Shown here: in pieces, positions 53,921-64,000 of the stretch | Numbering within the stretch: the first letter of the stretch is position 1 | How the letters are laid out: each line of letters opens with the position of its first letter | Assembly: GCA_003260075.1 (NCBI GenBank) | Contig: QLIY01000527.1 | Span: 1-64,000, forward strand | Reading direction: 5' to 3' | DNA: 64,000 nt | DNA from: Phallusia mammillata | Taxonomy: Eukaryota > Chordata > Ascidiacea > Phlebobranchia > Ascidiidae | Made by a program: the position numbers and the translations under genes | Notes under the pieces: model-generated | Database searches by the model: none | Told to the model about the DNA's origin: nothing | The model's input: the letters and a program-made list of their open reading frames with translations, nothing else

Positions 53921-55533
53921 GGTAGAGATAACGTATTTCTTGTGTAGCGCAGTGGAACAATAGATGCTGTGTTTCAAATTGAAAAACTAGAGCATGGTAG
54001 TTAAGCAACTACGAAAGTCGCGTGTGCAACAAATCTCCGTTCAAACAATAACAACACAGCAGAGGTCAGCTACAGCACGACACCTGTCGATGCCAGACAA
54101 GATCAAAAAACGCGAATCGCAAATAAAACCCGATGCAAAACAAATACCCCTATCGTAAGTAATCCGTAAATTTGCTTTAGCCCGATACGTCAACCCCACG
54201 GGTTCGGGGGCTGTAAACGCACCCACGCAGCGGGATGGGGTCAAGTGGGGGCCACTTCCCGCCTTAGGGACGACAGTTGATTGACCAGCGCGACATTGTC
54301 CACCCTTAGCCGTGACCCGGAACCCTGAAGTGGTCAGGCACAGGACTTGAACAGGAAAGGTGTCTTAACGAAGGGTCCTTGAGGCCAGCTTTGCACCTAA
54401 GGTATGAGATAGTTTGCGCGCCGGCTGGGTGTAAGGCAAGGGTTTAATGCGATTAAGCAGCCGGAAGACGTAGAACACACGAGTTGCATATGAGGATGTT
54501 GTTTTAAAGTTGCCAGGAATAATGTGTAGAGTACAGTGCAGTTTTTTATGTACCTAAAATGTCTACAGGTTGATAAATTGAAACAGCTAAGGCATAAAAT
54601 TAAATGTTGCAGAAGTTGAAACAAACTAAAGAAAGTTGTAAAGCGTAGAATGCAGAATGAATTTCATATAAACTGTGTTAGAAAAGCAGTGTGGCTTTTC
54701 GTATACCTTTAAGGTTGGGGATTAGACTTGGTAGTCAGAATGACACATTCCACATGGGGAATATTTGTGCGAAAATATATCTCCATACGTCACCATCAGT
54801 CACTTAAAAAAAGAGCCAAGACGCGACTGCTACATCAGATGTATTTGTTTTGGCTAGGCTGCCGATTTGTAAGCGAAAGTGAGGGCGAGCCGGCCAAAAA
54901 TGCAAGGGATTTTGGACGCTTGAGAGACTAAAGGTAGTCCAGATTGCTTAAGCTGTTTGTTGCAGGGAGATTACTGAGTACTGGGAGGGCTTAACAGGCG
55001 TAATTAACTTGATCGACGTGGTTTTAGCTCCCTGACTTGCAGGAACTTTCCATCTTGCCTTAGTCTAATCCCAAACAGTGTAGATTTGCTGGGGCGAGGC
55101 CAGAACTTGTTGTAAAACATGCATTTGTGTCTTGCATAGTTTTTCCGTTCGTTAGACCTTTAAATGAGGTCACAAACAGCAGAGTTTTGGTGGTGTGGCC
55201 TTAGATTTCAAGTGTAGCAAGACCAGCAACGGGGTTGGTAAAGTTAATTTTTTAGAGCTTCTTACAGTGAATAGTAAGAAAATATTTTAAAACTTATTTA
55301 AACAGGGGTAACAAAGCGCAGAAACTGGTAAGAACTCGTTACATGATGTTACAGTCCGCTTCAACTGATCTTTTTGCCTCATATTTAGTTGAACTTTGAA
55401 TAGAGTTTACTGAAGTTTTCTCGTCAGTGGTTGCACACGTTTCTAAAATCTATCCAGAAAGCTAACAATTGGCGATTATAAAGGTTAATATTTAAGGACT
55501 ATTTGGACAATTTTGTTTCTTTAACCGCATGTA

Positions 55534-55663
55534 GTAGTGGTCCCCAAGCGTTTTGTAGACCAATTTTATTTAAAAAAAAAAAGTCTTTCAGTTTTTACAT
55601 TCGCGAACGCCCTGAAACCATCTCACGGACCCCTTGGGGTCTGTGTAACCCAGGTTGGGACTG
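55534..55663 (+). mobile_element. hAT-like remnant
   Basis: TAGTGGTCCCCAAGCGTTTT at the left and AACCCAGGTTGGGACTGC at the right are degraded inverted ends of the Charlie-like type, about 130 bp apart. No intact 8-bp duplication. Confidence 0.55.
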
Positions 55664-56588
55664 CCTACATAAAAACATGCCAGAAAACGTGTACAAATCT
55701 CACCTAAAAAATGTGGCATTTAGTTATTCCCTTGTGGCGCCAATTAAATTTGCGTGACGCCGTGGCGCAACCTACACGTGCAAGTACTGGCACAGCGTAC
55801 GTAAGAGTTGTTAAGGTTTAAGCGCATTATTACGGCGCCACCCGTGCATGAACCTCGATACCACTTGTGGGTTTGACCTGGCGACAAAACATCTATAGCT
55901 CATGCAGTCAACCAAAGATAAAGTATGAAGGCACACAGGCCGTAACGCTGTTTTTAAGAGTTATTCCACGGTAGTGAAAACTGGTGCGTGCGATTAGACG
56001 TTTTTTACCATATTATATGATATCTTTAACCGCTAAACCGTTTCAAGTTTCAATATAAATGTGTATAGAAATCAAATTAATGAATGCTAAACGAATTTGT
56101 AACTGTTCTGGTTCGCACCTGAAACTTACAGGACATCAGCGTTTGTGAGATTTTGGTCTATAGATAACCATCTTACTTAACAACTTGTCACCAAAATGAT
56201 CATAGAGTTAGACACCACACAAGTCAGACTTAATCATATTGTGGTGGCGCTCAATATTGTGACATAGCGTATGACGACGAAGTGGCGCAAGAACTGAATT
56301 TACCCACCAGCTGCAACTATGACATTGTTATGTTGGTTAGGAATCTGATGTGACCGTCTATATTTACACACGGGGGCTCCATAATGTTGAGATTCTGTTT
56401 TGTGTGTTTAACGACTTTAGGTTTGTAAACATAATACAGAATATACAGGACTGGGCGTCAGTTTACTGAGCACCTAATGTTGATTTCGTGTTCAATAGGA
56501 TCTTTCCCAGGAGTTAGGACCAGTAGTGTTGACTTGTGTGCTAACTGACTGCCCGTTGAAGTCTTATCACGACGGGAACGAGGCTTTT

Positions 56589-56610
56589 CCCCCCCCCCCC
56601 CCCCCCCCCC
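56589..56610. repeat. 22-nt poly-C run
   Basis: C22 between GGCTTTT and GATCCTTCC. No flank duplication seen. Confidence 0.9.
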
Positions 56611-57590
56611 GATCCTTCCACATTCCTGGTTCCTCGACGGGAAAAACGGCGCCGCCGCTCCCGTGTTCGTATAAAGGCGAATAACGCAAAGCCACTGCTT
56701 AAATGAATGTCACGAAAACGTTGGGCAGAGTATAAACACACTTTCGATTCGGTTTAACCAAGCGAAGAGGCGAACTGAATTTTGCCTCCACGTCTAAATA
56801 CGGAACGCAAGGAGTTACCTGCAGGTTTAGTCTTGGCTTTGTGCAAGCCAAAAGATTCAAGACTTATTGGACTTAGATCTCCCGGTTTTTGTGCTAGTCA
56901 ACTCCAAGTAAGGCAAGGAATTCAAATCGTCCGGCCTCGATTAACGGTTGCCAGGCAGCCCGGCTCCACATGCACCGACATCAAAAATGCTTTCAAGTCG
57001 AATCTACTTTGTTTTGCTTCACTTGCAACTGATTGCGGGCGGCAGAAGCGGAGCAAGAAAAAAATCTTCGTGAGTTTCGATTGTTTCCAATTTCGTTTCT
57101 GGCTGTTTCGAACCAAAACGCTATAATTCGCTACAAACAGTTGGAAAGGGCAGAACTTAACCAACAGTTTAGCTCAAGACCTTTACTTTAAAAATTAACT
57201 GAAATTAACTCAAGCAAGTAAAAACTGCGGCATAGAACCCAGACCCGTAAAGAATTTAACTTCACTAGTTGCACGTGAAAAAAATCCTAAACGAAACATA
57301 GACATAGAAAAATTGGCAATTTCGTACTTCGTTAGACTACAAAAACGTTTTGTGTTTGAATTTTAAATTGTCCGATTTAGTGAATAGTTGAACTCAAACT
57401 GGTTCAACATGCCGTTACAATTATTATGCCAGAAGCATTTAGTAAAGAGAATTATCTCAAGATTCTTCGCTCGCGTACGTTTCGAATGCCTATACACCAC
57501 ATGAAGTGTATTAGTCACATTGCTTGCCAGGTCGCTGTGGCGAATGTTGCGTCCGTTTTTGCGGATTGGTTCTCACACCGTAACCCAAAC

Positions 57591-59509
57591 CTTAGCGGAT
57601 ATCTGCCTTTCCATGTCATTTGGTGGTGTTTTGACGTGTGACCACCAGAGTACGGAAACTGGCATGTTGTGACATACAGCAATAGATAATTACATGACAC
57701 ACTGCCCAAGCCGATTGCCTGGGATTTAAAGAGTCTAATGCATTGCGAATTAATTGAAAACCACCGGCTTAACCGCAAGCGCCCGAGCGTCGCAATGCTT
57801 TCCAAATATCGCGCTTACCTAATGCATATGACGCACAGGGTTGTATTTATTAAGGCAGGGTGCTCTTGCATATATAAAGACGTATTATACTTTTCGCATA
57901 TGCGCGTATACTGTACAAATGGCATGGGATAAATGGCTGGTTGTAAAAGTCAACGCCGTTCCTATTTGGGTTCCAAGAACGGAATTAAACTTTCGTAAAT
58001 ACACGCATAATTCTTGTTTAGATAATGGTTGGTTGTAAAAGTCATTTTTTTCTATTTTAGTTACCAAAATAGAATAATGGCGGTTATTTTGTACTGTGTA
58101 TCTTTAAAACCAATTTGCCACGAAGACACAATCAAAAACTACGTCGGTTACCCTCTACCGTAAACTTATCGCATGTACTAGACCTTTTAAAGTCGCGAAC
58201 ACATCGTAAGACTAGCTGGATTCGGATAATCGCAATAGTTATTTGTATTTGGTCTTGAGGTTTATCGCCAAAACGCCAATACGAGCCCCCAGGCATATTT
58301 TATAATTGCCAAAGCAATATCAACAAACGTTGGGCAGCTTACTTCGGTGGACCGCGTGGCGCATGCGGGACTTCGCTTTTTGCTCGAGTACTTTGTAATC
58401 CTCGTAATACCGCTCGGTTTTTTCGCCTGTGAGACCGAATGAATTCATAGTGGGATGTGGTTTGTCGTGGTGGCGGAACTTTTGCAGCCAAACCGGATTC
58501 GCAACAGAATTCAATGTTAATTTCAGTGGTTCATTGATAATTAATCGCTAAAAAATGGCGATGTCAATGTAATCCATATTGCCTTCATATCGGCGAAATC
58601 GATTTTTATACACGACATTGCATAACGAAACACACCAACTGATTTAAGTGTACTGAAAGCTTCAGTTTAGTATGTATTATCCGCAACTGGAATTGTCTCT
58701 AATGAGCGCACGTTGGTTAAGGACGATGTCTGTATCATGAGTACAGGTTTTATATGAAACCAATATTTTTATGACGTGCCTTTCAACGACCTAAAGGTTT
58801 TGTGTGAGCAATCCTAGCTAGCAAACGCAAAACACACTCAATAAACTGTTTGCTACCCACATTGAAACAACAGGGATATGCCTAGAAATAAAAAAGAGTC
58901 GCTCTGGTAGTACTATATCCCTACCTACTTTTATTAGTGTACCTGAGCGCTTTTCCATTTTTAGTAGATCAAAACATGTAATGGTTTGGCGGCGAAATAA
59001 CGTGTTTGTGTCGCTTTACTGAGGGTTCAATTGCAACGTAAACAGTATTGCCAAACGAAAACGTCATTTTAGAAATCCCAGTCATTTTTACTCGTTTATA
59101 ACCCTAAAAATAGTTGAAGGTCCAGTTTTTACCATTGTGTGTTCGAATAAGTCAAAACAACATTTGTTTCGCTTTTCCCTACGACAAACAGTATCGGTAT
59201 TCGGCTTGGTTAAAAGGCAACGTCCCTATGTAAACGAAAGTCGATTTGACATCGGGTCTCAAGCACCGAAGAGACGCAACAACAGTTTAAAATATCTCTT
59301 AGCATTGTGACGACATAACCACAGTTACGTAATCTACCTTTGTCGATGCGAAGTATGAATGTGGGGTCGCACACAGACAGTTTGTTTTTGTGTTGAATGT
59401 TTCTCTTACGTGTGCGTTGCACTTTAAACGATAGCGGCTTCTGTTTGATGGTCGATTGTTCGACCACGTCGCCATGCCAACGTGAAGTACGTACCTTGCC
59501 GTAGAAAAC
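57591..59509 (-). CDS. Possible minus-strand exons of an unknown gene
   Basis: Three candidate exons with consensus-like borders. 59338-59509 has acceptor GCGTTTCAG and donor GTAGAT, and encodes VFYGKVRTSRWHGDVV...FILRIDKG. 58343-58547 has acceptor TTTTTTAG and donor GTAAGC, with a stretch LTGEKTERYYEDYKVLEQKA. 57591-57658 has acceptor ATGCCAG and donor GTTTGG (SVLWWSHVKTPPNDMERQ). The last two join in phase; the first does not join the second in phase, so an exon is missing or they are unrelated. Composition is protein-like but no family is recognised. Confidence 0.25.
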
Positions 59510-60684
59510 CTGAAACGCGTGAATTTTTTGTAAACGAATAGTTTCGATGTAACTTGATTCGTTAATTTAAACGTTTAGACACAAAATGTGGATGCAATTA
59601 CTTCTTGGAATAGGGAAAGCTTTTTATCAATAAAGATTAACTGCCAAACTTAATTTCATAGCCTTCGTCGCGTCTTTACCAGTTTATTGCTGAAGTAATA
59701 TATAATCGCTGAGTCACGGTTTGCATTAACACTGCGTTTATTTCCAGACTTTGAAACACTGAATTTGATCAAATAGCACACATTTTGTGAAGTTTTGTAG
59801 AAAAGGTTCCTGTGTTTTGACCAGATACAAAAGCACGAGCCCTGGTAAAAATGACAAAACAAACACAGTTGAGCAAACCTTAAGGGTCATCGCCTGAAAT
59901 CACGTTCGGCGCGTGCACAGAAGCAAGTCATTTTACGCTTGGGCTCTCGCGAACATTTTCGTAGACCGCGCCGCTTAGTTTACAATTACGCGAAATTATT
60001 GCCCAGTGCCAGCAGATCAAAGGTGTCACGTGTTAATGATCACGTGACTGTTTTGGGGCCTCTAACCGCCCACGCAAAGATGGTGAAACCCTTTGAACGG
60101 CTTAATATGGAAAGATACCGGTTTTGTGCACGAAAAATCACAGCTGGGGCAAATTGGCGGCAACAACAACATGCGAGAGTTAATAGCCGGGGTGTGGGTT
60201 ACTGGGAAATAGGTTGTACACAGGGGGTTGTATCACATGGGTGGGAGTTCCAAGTAAGAAAAACTGCGGAAATCGGGAACTTTAAACTCAAAAGCTACCT
60301 TGGTTTTGATTTGACCTTTTACAAATTTCGACAAAAGTAGTATTGAGGGTGTTTTTAAAAATTTGTTTTGACCTGGATTTTTGATCATATGACAAGTTTT
60401 TACTTTTAGTACGAAAATATCTGCTAAACAAATTTGTGTTTTTGTTGCACAAGAAGGGACGTTATCTAATGTTTAGGCAATTCTTCCGTTTACGAAACAA
60501 ATCAAAGTATTTTGCCGAATGTACCTGAACAATATTCCTAACTCCTAATCCCCAAACCTAAATGTTTGCCTAAAACTATTTCGTAGCAGTCCGTAAAAGG
60601 CTTACGATATAATTTTCAATTTCATATTTCATTCATTGTTTAACAGCAATAAAACCTGAGAGTTGAGCGAAAAAATAACCACAG

Positions 60685-60979
60685 ACTTACTAAAGGCTGT
60701 AAAACACATAGCACATGTTGTCTTTGCTGATAAGACGGGATATTTCTCGGCAATTCCCTGAAACTTGCTTGCGTATAAACTCTCATAGCAACAAGGCTTA
60801 CAAGAAATCCAATGCCAACCCCCCCCCCCAAATCGCCACACACTTACTAAAGGTTGTAAAACACATAGCGCATGTTGTCTATGTTGATAAGACGGGATAT
60901 TTCTCGGCAATTCCCTGAAACTTGCTCGCGTATAAACTTTCATAGCAACAAGGCTTACAAAGAAATCCAATGCTAACAT

Positions 60980-61010
<31 letters not shown>
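60685..61010. repeat. Direct duplication with poly-C runs (C11, C30)
   Basis: A ~135-bp block beginning CTTACTAAAGG is present at 60685-60818 and 60842-60979, split by C11 (60819-60829); a C30 run (60981-61010) follows the second copy. About eight differences separate the copies (about 6 percent). Confidence 0.88.
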
Positions 61011-61011
<1 letters not shown>

Positions 61012-61201
61012 AATGGTTGATGGATACAAGTGTTACAACAACAACATGTGTTATACATCCCATACATTCCCATACGCAGAAACATACAGTCAATTCCAGC
61101 AAACAGTCAACTATTTATAAAATTGTGACCATCGCGTGATTTTTGATTAATTTTAAAGCTATAAAGTTTAACATCTATATATAATTCACAGCGAAACACA
61201 C

Positions 61202-61708
61202 AAAAGCGGTTTCGTCTTGTAGTAAAACGCGACAGACGATTTGTGACAAGGTAATATAATAGGAACGCTTGAAACATCAATCCAAGTTGCCCTTTAAACT
61301 CCCCCCCCCCCAAACACCTTCATCTGACCGAATGCACGTAAGTTTATGGAGATTTTGCGGACGACAAAAGGTGCTAAAGCGATATTAATCCGCCGTTTTA
61401 CGCCCCATGCAACGCATATACACCCCCCCCCCCAAAAGCGGTTTCGTCTTGTAGTAAAACGCGACAGACGATTTGTGACAGAGTAATATAATAGGAACGC
61501 TCGAAACATCAATCCAAGTTGCCCATTAAACTTCAAACCACTAAAACTTCGGGCGGCCTGTTTGATTTTCACACTCATTCGCGGCTTTAAACCACAAAAA
61601 CACCTTCATCTGACCGAATGCACGTAAGTTTATGGAGATTTTGCGTACGACAAAAGGTGCTAAACCGATATTAATCCGCCGTTTTACGCCCCATGCAACG
61701 CATATACT
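61202..61708. repeat. Compound duplication A-polyC-B-polyC-A'...B'
   Basis: A (61202-61300), C11, B (61312-61422), C11, A' (61434-61532), about 65 unique bases, B' (61598-61708). Same topology as 3987-5637: A' through B' is the complete version, and A and B are the two ends of it. Confidence 0.88.
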
Positions 61709-61719
61709 GTGTTTCGTGC

Positions 61720-64000
61720 GTTACGCGCGGAAACCCTGACCTTATACCACCTTCGCATCTTCACCATTGCACATAGTATTAAAGTGTGAATTTTTTTTTC
61801 GTTGAAGACAGATAAGGATAAAAAATAGTTTTGTGTTGATGTATTTGATGAACTTGGATGACGTGTATAAACGTGCGAACGCACTCGTCAATGTGGCAGA
61901 GCATGTCAACAAGTCGGAAGAGAATGTAATAATACACACCTGGTTTTAGTATGACCTAATCATCACATAAAAGCGTACAGCGTATAGTGTGGCATCACCT
62001 GACAAACTTTAAGCACTCTGTTTCATCTCGATCAAAAATGTCTCGTTCCCAATAGCGCCTAAACGTTAATAAATTGACAAAAGGACAATGTTGTTGATTT
62101 TGAGGTAAAGCTCTGCACAGATCAATTGGTGCAAGTTAGAAAATGCAATAACGCAATTTAAAAAATTTACTACCAAGATTTTGGTTATGATACTTACACG
62201 ACATTTTATGCTTAAAATTACACAAAGGATTGTTCAAAAAGTTATATCAGTTCTTTGTTTGCACTTGCGGATGTTAAAAACTGTGATGTAACTTTATAGT
62301 GAATGTAGCGCTGACTTAACAATCTAAAAATGTCTATAACTGTGACGAAAGGCTCCCTTTATACATACAGGAAGGCGAAACACGGTAAAATGCATGTTTA
62401 ACAATGTTCCGTCTGTGTATTCGATCTTCGAAAGTAGCCGAAACGTGTCGTAGTGTTTCCAAATTTGTTTAGCGCCCTGCGTCATCTTGGTAACTCGACG
62501 CCTTCGATACGAGTCGTCACAACAAGCGAAAATACTGTTAAGGCATTACTGCACAGGCGCGACCAATAGCTGTGGCAATGAGCCGCATACTGGCATGACC
62601 ACATTGCTTCCTAGACGACTGCCAAGACTTGACAATAGACGCACAAGGAAAGTGCATTGTTTATACCATGCACTATGCCACTTCCTTATGCCCAGGCATA
62701 TCGTGTTAGCCTCGCTTTAGCACTTGCAATTGAACCGTGGCCCAGTAGGTGCTCAACTCGTTTCCAGGGTAAACTTATGGCGCTGCAAAGGCACTCATAT
62801 GGGTAGGAAAGTTGTCTGCGAGCCGTTGACGCATCACACATCGCTTGCCACGGGCGAAACCGACCTTGGCGTTTTACCGATGGTTGTGATGTAAATACAC
62901 GTGTGAGGTGCACGAACGTTGCCACGCGTTGCTTGTATAGCCTAAGCGCGAACTGGAACGGCACGTAATGTGCAGAGGGCAAACTCGCGTACTTGTAACG
63001 TGCAAACTGTTTCACTGTCATAATCTCACAAAGGAATACACCACCTTTAGCAAGACTGTGTATAAGAATAGGCAAGTCCAAAGAACATAATTGAATTTTA
63101 CAATATCCGTCAGTACTTAAATACTAACACCGTTATTGCAATTCGACTGCTATAGACAAAATAATTGAATCTGCATTTTTTTCTGTGCGCAATTAAAAAC
63201 ACAGATTAACTTACATTCAAAACTTAAAAAGAGTTTCCGCACAAGGTTAGGTCCGCAAGTATGTCCAGAAATACATAAAACTTTCAGGGTTATCGTGTCG
63301 CTCTCAGACGCACGCATACATTCTTAAAGCGTTTCGTTTATTAAACTTACCCTGGTAGAAACCGTGAAAATGTGAATTTCGGTGAAAAGTAAGGAGAATC
63401 TGCCGACATTTCACGCTGGCTAACTTCAACACCGCGCATGCAAATACTTTTAGGGCCAAATACAACGAGAATCAAAGCCACATCGCAGGGGACACGCGAT
63501 GTACTTGCCGGGGTAAAATGACGTTTTTACCCCATAAAAAGGGTAAGGCTATCTTTCGCAGTTCACACACTGCTGGGGGTGGGTAGATATTACTTTCCAT
63601 TGCCTGCGAGCGAGAATAGACGACAAATTGTTTTAGCTGCTGTAAGGAGACACGCAGGAAAAGCAATTATCGTCGCCGGCACGATATTCCCGCACAAACA
63701 TATGTGGAATATGAGTACAGTGTATTGGAGGTGGGGTAAAGTTGGGTCACGTTTTAAGGATTTCCTTGATGTTCGGTTACGTTCTTGGCAAGCCCATGTA
63801 GGCAACTAAACTACAACACAGCTTGAACGTTGCATTTGCCCGCAAAAATAACTTGACCTCTGGCTTAGGAAAATTGATCTAAGAATGCGAGGAATTATGC
63901 GGCCTGTAGTGTCTGGTTTCTTATGAATGTTGGGTGTGGTGGTTCAAGTAAAAAATCCCAAGGGAAAATGATATTTTTAAAAATTGCACTAAAAAGTTAA
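61720..64000. other. Stretch with no recognisable gene
   Basis: A minus-strand frame at 62686-63081 (131 codons) is open but has no recognised domain, and the plus strand is open across part of it. No splice chain could be built. Confidence 0.4.

Noticed and set aside
59338..59509. Similarity of RWHGDV to the glycine-loop region of KSR kinases
   Set aside because: Only a few residues match; the following residues do not fit a kinase beta-3 strand or any later kinase motif.
60629..61102. 157-codon minus-strand ORF with a Gly run
   Set aside because: It passes through two poly-C joins and two allelic copies of the same sequence, so it is an assembly product.
62686..63081. 131-codon minus-strand ORF
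   Set aside because: High Cys/Arg mixture typical of chance frames, overlapping plus-strand ORF, no recognisable motif or clear exon borders.

Overview
The window reads as eukaryotic, intron-rich, AT-rich nuclear DNA, most likely from an invertebrate chordate such as an ascidian. The reasons are a class IB (p110-gamma-type) PI3-kinase gene, an LDLa/LRR receptor gene, many tRNA-derived SINEs and hAT-like MITEs, and duplicated blocks that differ by about 2-6 percent, as unmerged alleles of a very heterozygous animal would. The species is an inference.

Left part (1-6.1 kb): the 5' portion of a minus-strand gene. It has a signal-peptide exon, four LDL-receptor class A exons, a linker exon and a long exon with an EGF-like motif, seven leucine-rich repeats and a second EGF-like motif. 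It looks like the ectodomain of a type C LGR (relaxin receptor or GRL101-like) and runs off the left edge before any transmembrane domain.

Middle part (7.8-23.6 kb): a complete minus-strand gene of 19 coding exons. I could assemble it by eye with GT-AG introns and consistent phases into 1,156 codons. It resembles PIK3CG, from the N-terminal domain through RBD, C2, helical and kinase domains to the stop codon. A cluster of NRF-1, ETS and CRE-like motifs lies just upstream of the start codon. Its introns carry SINEs and several families of non-autonomous hAT elements with 8-bp target-site duplications, some nested.

Right part (24-64 kb): no gene I can name. It holds hAT remnants, tandem repeats, possible cis-regulatory motif clusters, a few long or spliceable ORFs given at low confidence, and one stretch near 31.1-31.4 kb with residue spacing like a Cys-loop receptor ligand-binding domain.

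Across the window, runs of about 10-30 C often separate two near-identical copies of the adjacent sequence. In two places the order is A, poly-C, B, poly-C, A', unique, B'. This is best explained as two haplotypes concatenated by the assembler with poly-C filler, so it affects any copy-number or repeat reading here. Exon boundaries were read by eye; no homology search was run.
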